Source of the DNA: Isoetes taiwanensis
Taxonomy: Eukaryota; Streptophyta; Lycopodiopsida; Isoetales; Isoetaceae
Direction: 5' to 3'
Length of the DNA: 64,000 bases
Assembly (NCBI GenBank): GCA_021234155.1
Contig: JAJEKV010000027.1
Span: 5,392,623 to 5,456,622, forward strand
The notes under the pieces were generated by a model. That model saw only the letters and a list, made by a program, of their open reading frames with translations, did no database searches and was not told the DNA's origin. The translations under genes were made by a program, and so were the position numbers. Numbering within the stretch: position 1 is the first letter of the stretch; every line of letters starts with the position of its first letter. Below, piece by piece: positions 12,640-23,943 of the stretch.

Positions 12640-13430
12640 ATAAGAAAAAATTCTATCTTGAATGTGAGAGGCATCAAATCCTCCGAATAAGCGAGCACGT
12701 CCTCGCCATGGTCGGAAGAATCTTAATCCGATATCTTGTGTTTGCGTAAGCATAAATGTGCCGGGGTGATATTACCAACCTAATGAATATCTTGGGTAAT
12801 CAATAAATGCACGTACCGCCACAACGCGCAGCCGTGGGAGGTACTTTTGATTTGTTGGAAAATGGGTGTACATGTAACCTTTTCAGCCACAGATAGCCAA
12901 GGCCAATTAGGCGTTGATTAAATGGAAGGAGGGCCAACCGAAAGTGGGGTTTATCAATGTGTATGCACCAATTGGGGCCACTCGGAGAGGTTGCTTATGG
13001 GCACAATTGCAAAATAAGCTCCAATCTTTGGTATGGGTTCTACATGGTTTGTCCCGGTGACTTTAACATGGTGGAGCTCCCGGAGGACGTGTGCATGGTA
13101 TTGGTTCGAGATTGTGCGTGGTTTTGAGCGTGACCAATGGCTTAGGTTTTGTTCAGGAGGGGGGTTGACAGAGCTTCCCCCTGGATCGAAATTTTACTTG
13201 GTGCAATAATTGGGGGGCATGGTAGGGCATACTCTAGGCCGGATAGAGTTTATGGCACTCCAGCTAGCCTTGGATTATGCTCCAGCCTTCACTAGGGTGA
13301 ATGTTCGGCCACCTGCCTCTCTCTGACACACTCCCCGTGATCATTCAAATGCTTCATGACCACCCACCGCTGCCTCCAGATTCGGTTTTAAGCTTAACAC
13401 AAGCTTTCTTCAGATCCAGAGTTCACAAAT
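12640..13430 (+). pseudogene. LINE endonuclease domain remnant (EEP/AP-type)
   Basis: Frameshifted pieces follow the order of the exonuclease-endonuclease-phosphatase fold: ILNVRGIKS near the start, CLRKHKCAGVI in place of the QETK motif, a GDFNMVELPED-like piece at about 13058-13090, and SRPDRVY at about 13235-13252. In an active element this domain nicks target DNA for target-primed reverse transcription. Several stops and shifts interrupt it. Confidence 0.6.
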
Positions 13431-13989
13431 GCTACAGAAGCTCATTTGGCGTGCCAGATATTCAGCCAGATAGCTTTAATGAGTGCAATGGTTACAAGAT
13501 TGGCTAGGGTAAAAACATTTGTGAAAAGAATGGGGCGCGCAAAAGGCTTTGGCTCGGGCCGCAGTTGATGCCTTATATGAACTCGAGTCTCTTTAGAGGG
13601 CTGGTCTCCGATGGCTTGGCGGAGCAAGCAGGTGCTTCACGATCGAGGTTGAGGAGGAGGCCAAGGTGTCGCAGCTAGGGTCAAAGCAGTTTGACGTGGC
13701 TAAAGCAAAGCGGACACTTGCTCCAAAGTCTTTTTTCCGAAAGCAGCCCGCCGTAAGAAGTATGCACGGCGAGCATGGCGGACATAGTTACACCCCAGTG
13801 GAGTGTTGTTGCAAAGAACCAGATGCTATCAAGGCCTTTGTAGCAACAAGACTATGAAACATTTTTCAAGGAGAGCCCGCTTCCCTCCGCAGAAAGTGTT
13901 TTTCAAGAGCTGGTGTTGGCCAAGGTATCGCTAAGAATCTCAACCCTTCAAAGACAGAGCTTTAGAGGAGCCGCTGATGTAAGGCAGGA

Positions 13990-15230
13990 GTTGGGGATGC
14001 ATGCCACCGCTGGGTTCGGAATAAGTGTCCCGGATTAGATGGAATACCAAAGGAGTTTTTTCGTGGCACTGAATGGGTGGGGGACCTCGGTGGTGCGTGT
14101 GTGTATGTGGATCTTTGGGGAATAACTCGATGCATCCCCTACTGAATACAAGTTGTATTTCACTTATACCCAAGTGTAAGCATCCTAAAACCATCAATGA
14201 CCGGAGGCCTATTACTCGCTTGTCCAGTGTATAAAAATCATTGCTAAGGCTTTGGCGAGAGGCTTAAGCAAGACTAGTTCACGCCATTAGTGCAGAAAGC
14301 GACCGGTTTTATACCACAAATGAACATTCTTCATAATGTGGTCTGCCGCTTTTGAGGGAGTGCATTGGGCTCAGAGGGATGAGGCAGCCCCTGTTTTTCT
14401 TAAAATCGGATTTTGCCAAGGCTTATGACAAGTTAGCCGGGCGCTCTTGGCGATATATGATGCGTGCCTTTGGGTGGACCTAGTTTCGTGGAAACGGTTA
14501 TGAAGTCGCACGCGTCCGCTAGGGCGCAAGCAGTGTGTCGTGGGTGAGACCTCTTCAATCTTCTCGTGGGCCGAGGCATTAGGCAGGGATGTCCGTTGGC
14601 CCCCTTCCTGTTCACTATAGTGGCAGAAGCTCTCTCGCAGCTTTTTCAGGTGGCAGTTGCTGACAATGTGGTGCAAGGTCTCCGCATGGATGATGGGTCG
14701 CAAATGTTTTGCAATCAATTTGGCGGATGATACATTCCTCTTTCTTCATGCGGATGAGTCCAATCTCCGTGCAGCCAAGAATATTTTGGATGCCTTTTCT
14801 TTAGCTTCGTGGTGCTTGCTTAACCGGGTCAAGTGCTCGCCATGTGGGTACCGGAGGAACCTCCTCCCCGCGTGGTTGAGCCGGGCTTCGGCTCTTACAC
14901 CACCACCACAAATTGCCCAAACCGTTAGGGCATACCATTTGGCTTGGACATTAATGCTAGGGCAATTTAAGGAGACATTACGAGAATCTTAAGCGAGATC
15001 TCAACCGGTGGAGGGGAAGTAAACTCACCATGGCTGGTAGGATTCTGATAGCCAAGTCAGTGCTCTGTAGCACTCATGTTTATGCAGCCTCCTGCATACT
15101 TGCGCCAGAAAGTGTGGTTAAGGAGTTGGATGACACCATTCGCAATTTTGTTTGGGGAGGAAATGAGGAGGGGGCTACAAAGTGAAGGTCGATGGTGGAA
15201 GTGTGTGCGTCCCCGTAGAAAGGGGGGGGC
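13990..15230 (+). pseudogene. LINE reverse transcriptase remnant (RVT_1)
   Basis: Pieces in changing frames correspond to the RT palm: a GIRQGCPLAPFLF-like motif B near 14570-14615, and LADDTFLFLHADES (about 14720-14760) matching the catalytic motif C, where the usual F/Y-A-D-D is LADD in the open frame. A thumb region follows. The downstream MAGRILIAKSVL segment (15031-15066) is the conserved post-RT region of plant L1 elements and is nearly identical to 62655-62700 in the other copy. Not functional. Confidence 0.75.
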
Positions 15231-15849
15231 TTAGGTATGCTTGATGTGTCCTTGCACACGAAGGGTTCAGTGTCGAAATTCATCCGGCAGCGGTTGTTGC
15301 AGAGCAACAATCCCGAGATTGGCTCTGTTGGCACGCCGCCGCTTAGCCACTCTATTGTGTTTAGGAAGCCAGCAATTCCGGCTCGATTGCCGTGGGCTCT
15401 GTTTGAGGATTTATGGGCCATTCCCTCATGCTTAGCCTTTTTCTTAAAGGTCTCCTCAAGGCCCGGAAGGTGGTCAAGGTTCTCTTTTCATTGGACCCTA
15501 GCGGATGTATGGTAGCCTCATCGCCCTTTCTTTGGGTACCCTTGGATTACGCATCTCCTTGGCCTCTTCCCTACACCCAGTACTCCCGCCGATGGATTGC
15601 TGCCGGGGTAACATCCATCCGTGGATCGGTATTGGGAGGGTCACCCTGGCCCGCGGGAGTTTTTAGGGATCGATTTGGCCTTGTTGGGACATTCGGACTT
15701 GGGCCGAATTGCGAATGCTATTCCATTGCGCTTGTCTTCTCAAGTCAATCGCTTTTGGAAGTCGACATAGTGGACTTGATGCATCTCGGTTTTTGTAGCA
15801 TCGGCTTATGGGCTTCTAAGCGCCGGGACACATTGCCGCCGGATAAGTG

Positions 15850-16300
15850 GTCACTTAAGCTTCCAGGAGTAAGTGGCACCCGCCATGTGGAAGTGGGCAT
15901 GGAATACATTGCCTCCTCCTAAAATCCGCACTTTTATGGCAGATCTTGCACCGTAACTGTAACCTCGTGGTGAATGTCCGAAAGTACAGTGTTCAAGCCT
16001 CGTGGCGGAAACATGCCCTCTATGTGGGAGGGCCGAGAGACCATTGAGCACCGCTTTGTCCCATGCATGCAGGTAGGGGCAGCTTGGTCCTGGGTGAGAG
16101 CCCTCTTTGGGTCTTCACTGTGCAGTGAGAAGCTTCTCATGGGAGTCTTTCCTAGCAGTTGGTCAGTGGCCAAGCAGCAGGCGTTCCATTTATGCAGAGC
16201 TTGGCTTCTGTGGTTGATTTGGAAAAGACGAGAGCGAAGGTCTTTTCGGGAATGCAAAGCTCCAATTTTTTCGGTTGGTTCCGATCTTGAGGCATAAGTT
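15850..16300 (+). pseudogene. LINE C-terminal zf-RVT-like region
   Basis: Fragments such as KWAWNTLPPPKIRTFMADL (read across one shift at about 15890-15945), MPSMWEGRETIEHRF and VGAAWSWVRALFG follow the pattern of the zinc-binding region after plant L1 reverse transcriptases. The first Cys pair is degraded. Its homologue at 63600-63770 keeps the CPCCGFHRETVEHCL ligands better. Confidence 0.6.
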
Positions 16301-16478
16301 GTGGCAGGCTTACCAAGTCTCAAGCTTGTCTGGCACAGTTAAGCGGGAAATTTGGTCGACATTCTTACAGATTGTGAATCATGATGGGCACTTCATTTCT
16401 TAGCACCACACTTATCATTGTACTTGATCACATTCTAGTGGTTTAATATATTCCTATATTCTTCAAAAAAAAAAAAAA

Positions 16479-16770
16479 TATACGATACCTCCTATATCAT
16501 ATTTACAACATAATCAATTTATAATGTACTTTTCAAAAATTTGCAAGTTTTTTTCAAATCCACTAGATCCTCCCCCTCCTCCTACTTCTCCAATAGTGTG
16601 AAATCCCAGGAGATGACTATAATGTAGCCCTTGATTGTCCAAAGAAGGTATGTTGCAGTTTTACTCCATCCTTCAAAAAACAAAGTTGCAGTTTCTATTA
16701 GTATTTTGTCATTTAGATATTATTGATTGTTCTAGGTTTCTATCTCTTGTAGACAAAATTCTATAAATCA
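16479..16770 (+). other. Resumed block A1 end and linker to block B1
   Basis: From 16479 to about 16515 the sequence continues block A1 (TATATCATATTTACAA). The C/T-rich stretch after it, up to the DUF4216 fragment, has no partner before B2. A TTTCTATCTCTTGTAG run (about 16738-16753) resembles a splice acceptor just before the CACTA fragment. Confidence 0.5.
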
Positions 16771-17275
16771 ATGCACACTGATCAAAGGAGAGTAACATTT
16801 GATAGTGGTATTGTAGCATGCTTTGAGCAAAAAAGTCAAGCTTCTGCTAGAGATAATCAACCATTAGAAAGTGATCTCACTTACGTTGGTCAAATAACAG
16901 ATATTATTGAAGTGGTTCCTCACTCCTTCGAAGTCAATCTATTAAAGGTAAAGTGGTTCAAAGCATATTACGGATGGAGAAATTGCACAATGAGACAACA
17001 TCCATTAGATTTTTATGAGGTTAATTTTACTAAATTTCTAAAAGAAATGGATGAGACATCTGTTTATCCGAGACAAGTTGAGCAGGTTTTCTTCCATAAA
17101 AACTAGAGTGATACTAATTGGTGGGATTGTGGTTCATGAAACACCTAGCTCTCCTTGCTCCGTCTACTTTGCATGTGGACTTGGAATCGCCCTCGAGACT
17201 GATCCAATTCTTTTTACTTGAGAAAATTGATGTTGCGCAAGATGACATCATCAAATGGTAGATGGCAAGTAGAGG
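16771..17275 (+). pseudogene. CACTA (En/Spm) transposon fragment, DUF4216-type C-terminus, copy B1
   Basis: A 111-codon frame (16771-17106) has the layout of DUF4216, the domain C-terminal to CACTA TNP2 proteins: YVGQITDIIEV at about residues 37-47, LLKVKWFKAYYG for the LFKCxWF motif, FYEVNFTKFL, and RQVEQVFFHKN for the QAxQVFYVxD motif. Further in-phase pieces (VVHETPS, EKIDVAQDDIIKW) continue to about 17260 after a stop and shifts. No upstream TNP2 catalytic part and no CACTA termini were found, so this is a fragment. The paralogue at 23944-24217 keeps the C-terminal piece open. Confidence 0.7.
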
Positions 17276-17754
17276 ATCATGGTTCGAGTAAGGATTGCAA
17301 TAATTCAGTTCAAACTCTAGTTTGTCTACTAATAAAGTTCCAAATAATAATATCTTAGATTATGATATTGATGAAATGAAGAAATTGGTAATGAGGCCCC
17401 ACATTTACTACACTACGGCTTGGTGATGATGGACTAGCGAATATTGCACATGATATAAGACATGAAGTGGCACTTGGAAGTTGCCCTAATAGAATATTTT
17501 CTTTTCTTGTTCTAATATATCAGTTTGTGTACTTTGTCTATGGGAGTTTGTGGAAGTTTTTTCTTTCTTGTTCAAATAATATCATTTTGTGTACATTGTC
17601 TATGGGAGTTTGAAGAAGATAGTGCCATTACAAATGATATTACAATTGTCATAAGCATTAACACTTGTATTATCGTTATCAAAATTAGAACAAGTATTGA
17701 TAGCAAGAGTGATGCAAATCATATTATCCATGATGCTATTATTGACACATATAG
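17276..17754 (+). other. Block B1 spacer
   Basis: Non-coding, AT-rich and colinear with about 24232-24690. It contains a direct repeat of GTGTAC(T/A)TTGTCTATGGGAG at about 17525 and 17589. Confidence 0.5.
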
Positions 17755-17940
17755 CGTCATATGCTAGCACTAATATAATATTGTCAATATGTGATACTAT
17801 AGATGAAGCTAAAGGTGATACGTCATATGCTAGCACTATATTGTCAATATGTGATACTATAGATGAAGCTAAAGGTGATACGTCATATGCTAGCACTATA
17901 TTGTCAATATGTGATACTATAGATGAAGCTAAGGGTGATA
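17755..17940 (+). repeat. 60-bp minisatellite, three units
   Basis: The unit CGTCATATGCTAGCACTATA... ends in GAAGCTAAAGGTGATA and is repeated three times; the first unit carries an extra TAATATA. The length is a multiple of three, so one frame reads a 20-residue repeat with SYASTILSICDTIDEAKGD, but surrounding frames are not convincingly coding. In the B2 paralogue the array is reduced to one unit plus a partial (24680-24795), so copy number changed after the duplication. Confidence 0.85.
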
Positions 17941-18189
17941 ATGTAACTGGTATAAGCTATAACATTTATACTGCCATTAACACCATTGGAGTAATAAATG
18001 ATGGTAAAGTAACATATATGTTAGTACTGATATAATTGTTGACCAAATTTATGACGAAGTTGATGATGCTGTAAATGATAGAATCTTGACATTGGTAGTG
18101 TCAATATACCTTGAATATCATAAAGTATATCACCTAATACTTTTTGAAAATTTAGGTAATATTAAAATGATGAAAAATGGCTATCCTCC

Positions 18190-19130
18190 TGTAGTGAAAA
18201 CACGCCCAAGAGCCTCCGTGGGTTTGTTCTTGCAAAGCATGTGTCGATAGCAGTCATAAGCACATTGATTAACTGGGCAGTCTATTGTTGTAGCATGGGG
18301 AGCTGCAGTATTTCTTCTAGGCTAGCTATAACCATCTGGGCATAGGTCTCAGCATGGTCGTAATCCAAATGTAGCTGAGGCACGCAAGGTGCTGGAGCAT
18401 TGGAATAGCCTGCCAATCCACTTGTAGGAAAAGGGATTGGTAGTCAAAATCCACTTCTTCATCTTGACTGTCTGTACCAATACAAAGGTGGATAATTAGG
18501 TGCAAATCCTGCTCCTCCACTAGCACGTAATCCACGACACTAAAGTCGCCCCTTGGTTCTTTTAGGATGGCCACTACGCTAGTCCATTACAGATGACCAT
18601 GCTAAAGATGTTTTACAGCAGAAGCTACTGCATGCCATAGTGTGTGTCCTGGTGGGTTCCGTCATTTGATGCATGTGGCCAAGCCACCTCTGCAGCATGT
18701 AGCTATAAAACATCCTCTGCCAAGAGGTAAAATTTTGTTAACTGTTCTATCCCCAGGCGTGCATTGAAGTCTCCAAGCAACATGACCCTGCTTGTGCTGT
18801 TGTATGTCATCATATAGATCGACATACAGGGCCAGCCTATCCACATTTGAATGAAGTGTTAGAAGTTACTATCCAATGTGGAAAGTATAGCATGCCGCCA
18901 CGAAGAGGGGGTTGCCGCTGCAATTCTACACTCGGACACATAGGTAACGATTGTGTCTGTCTGTTTGTCTTGTGTAAGGAGACTGGCGGTGCCAAGGTTG
19001 TTTGATAGTAGCAGACGATGCATCCATGTCTCCGCTTGCATGTGCACTCATTGAATAATGGGTAGTGCTGAGAGCCCAACAGATCTGGTAGTCTGATACC
19101 CTGCATGCTCCCATATCTTTAAAAGAAAGA
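18190..19130 (-). pseudogene. Reversed LINE fragment, endonuclease region (LINE-3, related to the 29216 LINE)
   Basis: On the minus strand, pieces in several frames give an AP-endonuclease order: a WALSTTHYSMSAH region, DRLALYVDLYDDIQQHKQ (about 18785-18845), then a MLLGDFNARLG motif (read across a shift, about 18745-18785) and a STLRASATFGL-like tail. The DLYDDIQQHKQ stretch also occurs in the LINE at 29224-29290, which places both in one family. Stops and shifts are dense. Its ORF1 part lies upstream on the same strand at 19585-19972. Confidence 0.7.
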
Positions 19131-19584
19131 TGAAATCTATATCTGCAGCAATGGAGTTGAGACTATCCCCTTTCAGCTGGGGAAGCCCAAATAATTCTCA
19201 GAGACCATACGTAAGCATAGTTCCTATTTGTGAATGGCGGATGTAGATGCAAACTCGCACAGGCTCGTAATGGTAACAGATGAAGGGCATAATGTGATGT
19301 AGGAGTAGAAACAGGTGCAGCAACAGAGTCAAGAGAAAAAGGGGAATGGGCAGAGTAGGAGCATTAATAGGGGTAGCAGGAATGGCATCGAACTTAGCGT
19401 CCCCATTTGGGTAGTTAGTTAGTATTTGAGTAAAGAGCGCGGAACTCCTATAGCATTTGCAAAGAGTTCCCGTGAAAGGTGATCCTCGAGGGGTTGCAAC
19501 AGTGTATTGTGGTGCCTCTGTGACATTAGCGTTTGCTGGTCGAAAGATTTACATTTCACCTTGGATTAGTACTGTGGCACCCCG

Positions 19585-19972
19585 CTAGAAGCGAATGTTA
19601 ATAACTCGGGACAACTGTTGTCTAAGAGATTCTTGTTGCATCAGAGTGAGGTCATGGTCAAAGTATAGTGAGGTCCGCTTCATATGCTTGCACTGACGCA
19701 ATATAGCTCCTCTCACTAGTGCATCTGCGACCGTAAATTTGATAATATGTGGATGGTCGGGGCATTGAACATCATGACAGATTGCTCTAGCAATGTGCAC
19801 GGGAGCATGAAACATCATATGGGATAGGACCAAGGTCTGGATCCATCCAATGAGGTTCTCCCCTACTTCCTCAGAAAGATCGCAAACCACTATATTGTGA
19901 CTCCACTTGTTGCTTACTGACCCTTGGGGTGTTGTTTACTGTCTCAGCAGGTGTTTTGCTTCCATTATGATG
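19585..19972 (-). pseudogene. LINE ORF1 remnant (Transposase_22-like), cut at the duplication junction
   Basis: A 101-codon minus frame contains ENLIGWIQ, a helix with ARAICHDVQCPDHPHIIKF and RGAILRQCKHMKRTSLYFDHD. This follows the order of the C-terminal half of L1 ORF1p: a strand with a basic residue, then an ILR..K.....LYFD.DLT.....R segment. The frame continues upstream to about 19970, where the sequence abruptly becomes block A2. The LINE was therefore cut by the duplication breakpoint. No nuclease or RT part beyond 18190 is seen. Confidence 0.55.
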
Positions 19973-22081
19973 GCACAATAGCAGCTTCATGGCAGTTAGG
20001 GAATGATGCATAAAAATAAAAATGTATTTGTACTCCAAGTTTCAAACCATGCAATGTTAATACATAACATCTGACAGATTAAATCGTTGGCCTCTTTGGC
20101 AGAATGTGGAACATAAATGGTCAGGTTATAAAATTTCTAGTGCTCGCACTCGTTTAATTACTGTAAATTGGACATGTCAGTCAACATTGACAGTAAATAT
20201 TGGTGCACCAATAGCCACAAAATATAAATGGCCACGATATTTTGAATAAAGCACAAATGTTGACTCTGATAATTAGACATATCAACTAGCATTTAAGTAC
20301 AGGTAAACATGAAAAACACGTCCTTCTTATCACTTATTGTGTCAAATCTAGCAAGGTCTACTTATGATTTTGTCTTTATATTGGCATCAACATGAGACCA
20401 TTATGTTTTCCTAATTTTGTTTTGAAGATCATCATCCTTAAACTTGTCGGCAGTCGAAATCCCACACGTGCTTTAGCTATAGAACATGTAAACACAAGAA
20501 GCAATTGTTTAATCATTATAATATGTCTTTGTCCTTTCACCACAAAATAAGTATTTCCTTCCTCTTGTACCACTTTCTAAGGTCACATTTTCCATGGAGG
20601 GATTAAATACTCAGCCATATGGGCTCCCCTTCTTAATTTGCTAGTGATTCGCTGTAGATGGGGGACCAACTACAAGGAGAAGAAATCTAACAAGCCTATA
20701 AAAGTTGAAAAGTTTGTCATGAGTGTTGGAACCAACTACATCTATGGCCATGGTCGAGAGGTGCAAATGTGGAGACGAGAATACAATGTGGAGTGCCATT
20801 GCAATAAAATTTAACATGTTCACATTGTGAGAACGTTTGCAAGGAATAGACAAGACTCAAAAGGGCATGTAAAAAGAAGAGGAAGAATAGGGTTTTGAAT
20901 AAATTTGAATTGAATCTACTTTGTTGTCCATAAACACCAAATGGTGTTTTTTCGATCATATTTACATTCACATGATCATCATATAAAAAGATTTCAATTC
21001 CTATCCTTTCCATATATCAAAACTAAATAGCCTCCATCCTTTCCATATATCAAAACTAAATAGCCTCCAGATCAAAATGTCAAGAAAGAAATTTATGCAT
21101 TTACTAAAATGGCATACAGTTGCCATAAAAAATTGTCAATATGTGCTCAAAACAAGCTATTAAAATAACCAATTAACCTTGGGGATTTTGGACAATTTAT
21201 GTATGTTGATTTCGTCTTCCTTGTATTATTTTCCTTTTCTAAGAAATTATTGCCTATAATCTTCTCCTCAAAGACAAAATGGGCCAGTTTGCAAGTTGCA
21301 AACCGTGTGGGCTAGGAAGTTTCTATGTTTTGTTTCTTTGAAAAAAAAACATTCTTGCGGCATGCTTGAAGCTTAGGCCTTTAAATCCAATGTATTTTTA
21401 TGCTTTCAGGAAATTAGATAAAGCATTGGTTGTTTGCATTACGTATTGATATGCGCTTGTATTTTTAATAACAAAAAAACAGTGTCCTTGGATGTGAAGA
21501 TTCCAAAGAATCATCCATCATTCAAAGGCCACAAAATGAAGATAGAAAGAAATGCATAACATAGCATATGCAAACCCTAGCCAAGGTCATAAACTAGGGC
21601 AGCTATCTTTGTCCCCAATGCCATCAACCACCAGAAAGCAAATTAAATTGAAGGTCTGAAACCCTTCTTTAATAATTTTCAAGGCACAAAAGAATTTAAC
21701 AAATTTTTAACAATTTTCCAAAGAATCTTCCATCGTCCAAAGGCCAAAAAATAAAGATAGAAAGAAATGCATAACATAGCATAAGCAAACCCTAGCCAAG
21801 GTCATAAATTAGGGCAGCTATCTTTGTCCCCAATGCCACCAACCTCCAAAAAAGCAAATTAAATTGAAAGTATGAAATCTTCTTTAACAATTTTTAAGGC
21901 ACTAATGCCAAATTGAGAACCTCAAAACTAATTGGATCCTTACATCCACCACTATTAAAGTCCTGCTCATGCACAATGTATCCCTAAAAGGGAATCTCCA
22001 CAAATTTGTACCTAACTTCTCGTAACCATATCATATCATTCAATATACACGATATCTCTTATATCATATTTACAATATGTA
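19973..22081 (+). repeat. Duplication block A2, with the empty LINE site
   Basis: Colinear with 9592-11712. It lacks the 4.77 kb LINE: the sequence runs CATTCAATATACACGATA straight into TCTCTTATATCATATTTACA (about 22034-22073), the pre-insertion arrangement. It has its own internal tandem duplication of period 215 (about 21501-21715 and 21716-21930), seen as two copies of the CCTAGCCAAGGTCATAAA segment. Not coding. Confidence 0.8.
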
Positions 22082-22193
22082 GCATAATAACAGGGGGTTT
22101 TCTTTGTGTTTTTGTACGCTTTTCACTAAGGTTTTCCTATGATTTCGTGATGTATTCAAGTGGATGTACTAATGCGTACATCTAGAGTGCACC
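22077..22193 (+). repeat. Dispersed repeat, copy 2 (partner at 1121-1235)
   Basis: See the copy at 1121-1235. Here it overlaps the end of block A2 and leads into the local tandem duplications. Confidence 0.5.
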
Positions 22194-22228
22194 ATTTCTG
22201 AGCCATTGATTTTAGTTTTTTTTTTTCC

Positions 22229-22342
22229 AATGGTCAACAACCAATGGCTCACAACAAAAGCCCTTTTTTTGTGCGTATGGTGCATAATGGTCAACAACCA
22301 ATGGCTCACAACAAAAGCCCTCTTTTTGTGTGTGTAGTGCAT
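22229..22342 (+). repeat. 57-bp tandem duplication
   Basis: Two units of AATGGTCAACAACCAATGGC... ending in a T-run and GTGxGTxxTGCAT, at 22229-22285 and 22286-22342. This array runs straight into the 389-bp duplication. Confidence 0.8.
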
Positions 22343-23104
22343 AATGGGCACATGAAGGGCTTGAAGGGTGCATGTAGTGCAGTTTTCCCGCCGGCAACAC
22401 ATTTCTTATCATAACTTTTGATACAGAGCTCTGTTTGAGATGATTTTTATTGCGTTGGAAAGCTCTCTCCGAGATCTTTTTGATAGTGTATGATATGGAT
22501 ATGTTTGGTTAGGTTATCTATGCTAAAACAGCAATTTTTCGGCCGGGTTTGGTAGGCTTTCACATCCTACCAGCTGATTAATACAGGATTGCGCTATTGG
22601 ATATTGTTTTATGGCTCATTCCGAATGAAGCTTGCAAAAAATTACCATGCATTTTTAGATTTTGAGGCAGTTATTACGCAAATTCCAAGGCATCTAGATC
22701 CTTTTGCTAACAAACAGTGTGTGTGGTGCATAATGGGCACATGAAGAGCTTGAAGGGCGCATGTAGTGCAGTTTCCCCGCCGGCAACACATTTCTTAATA
22801 TAACTTTTGATCCAGAGCTCTGTTTGAGATGATTTTTATTGCGTTAGAAAGCTCTCTCCGAGATCTTTTTGATAGTGTATGATATGGATATGTTTGGTTA
22901 AGTTATCTATGCTAAAACAGCAATGTTTCGGCCGGGTTTGGTAGGCTTTCACATCCTACCAGCTGATTAATACAGGATTGCGCTATTGGATATTGTTTTA
23001 TGGCTCATTACGAATGAAGCTTGCAAAAAATTACCATGCATTTTTAGATTTTGAGGCAGTTATTAAGCAAATTCCAAGGCTTCTAGATCCTTGTGTTAAC
23101 AAGC
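22327..23104 (+). repeat. 389-bp tandem duplication carrying an exon-like segment
   Basis: ATAATGGGCACATGAAG recurs at 22341 and 22730. The two units (about 22327-22715 and 22716-23104) are nearly identical through CCCGCCGGCAACAC, TCTCTCCGAGATCTTTTTGA and CACATCCTACCAGCTGATTA. Near-identity suggests a recent event. The second unit runs on into an exon-like stretch that the first lacks. Confidence 0.85.
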
Positions 23105-23189
23105 AAAAGGAAACGCTGAAAGGCTTGCTTCGGGCCTGGAAGGTAGTCCAGCAGGTGATTACATTTGATTGGGAAGCTTGTCTCCAGGT
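22978..23189 (+). pseudogene. Unrecognised exon-like open segment
   Basis: A plus frame of 74 codons follows a TTAATACAG acceptor-like site. It reads a basic, helical-looking segment (KNYHAFLDFEAVIKQIPRLL, then KETLKGLLRAWKVVQQVITF) and ends at CAG/GTATCT, which resembles a donor. The first half is duplicated upstream with substitutions (22590-22715). I do not recognise the protein; it may be a captured host exon. Confidence 0.3.
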
Positions 23190-23334
23190 ATCTTTATGGT
23201 AACTTTTACTTATGTTCTATTTGTTTTATTGTGATGAAATTCAAAAGCTACAGGTGATGAAAGCCTCAAATGAATTCTAGTTTTTTTTTGGTTTGAATTC
23301 TAAAATTTTTGTCATACCGGGGGGGGACGTCCCT

Positions 23335-23943
23335 AAGGCCCCGAAGGGGCCAAATTTTTTTTTTGCAACACAAACCATTAACATCCAACATATAAAAATT
23401 AAATCCCCCAACACATAACAACCAACACATAACAACCATTGACATTAACAACCAACACATAACTACCATTGACATTAATTAACACAACCATTGGGTCCAA
23501 CACCCTTAAACCCCCTTTGGTTTGGGTGCATATTCACACGGGGGGTGACGTAGGGCAGCGAGAGCCCTCATAATTGTATTTTGCACGTATAAAATCAACA
23601 CCATATAGTATTCCGCTTGAAATCTTATAGTATTTTGCGAATCTTGTTATACAGTATAGCAAATTTTGTACTTGCATACCCCACAAACGAGGAAGTTTAC
23701 GTACGGTGTAGATTAAGGAATAAGGGGCGAATATGCCTATCCAACAGCTCTCGTTGCCCGGAGTCACCCCCCCTGTGAATATGCACCCAAACTAAAGGGG
23801 GTTTAAGGGGGATTTTAGTTTAAATGTGTGGGACCCAATGGTTGTGTTAATTAATGTCAATGGTAGTTATGTGTTGGTTGTTAATGTCAATGGTTGTTAT
23901 GTGTTGAGGGGTTTAATTTTTATATGTTGGATGTTAATGGTTT
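23335..23943. mobile_element. Foldback / MITE-like element, copy 2, right end lost
   Basis: Same family as 3434-3990. Inverted arms of about 170 bp run from ACAAACCATTAACATCCAAC (about 23366) to TTTGGGTGCATATTCAC (about 23537) and back from GTGAATATGCACCCAAA (about 23775) to GTTGGATGTTAATGGTTT (23942). Each arm carries repeats of AACAACCAACACATAAC. The centre shares GCATACCCCACAAAC and TTATAGTATTTTGC with copy 1. The left outer block (GGCCAAATTTTTTTTTTGC) has no partner on the right, where the sequence switches directly to block B2 at 23944, so the right terminus is missing. Confidence 0.75.

Larger units (their letters stand above)
11713..16478 (+). mobile_element. L1-type LINE, full-length but decayed (LINE-1 family of this window)
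   Basis: In order it has an ORF1 with a DUF4283-like domain, an AP-type endonuclease, a reverse transcriptase, a zf-RVT-like C-terminus and a poly(A) run (16465-16478). It is flanked by a short target duplication: TATACACGATACCT (11699-11712) on the left and TATACGATACCT (16479-16490) on the right, with a 2-nt difference. The unoccupied site is still present in the duplicated block at about 22040-22060. Many stops and frameshifts mean it is dead. A related, diverged 3' part lies at 62395-64000. Confidence 0.85.
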
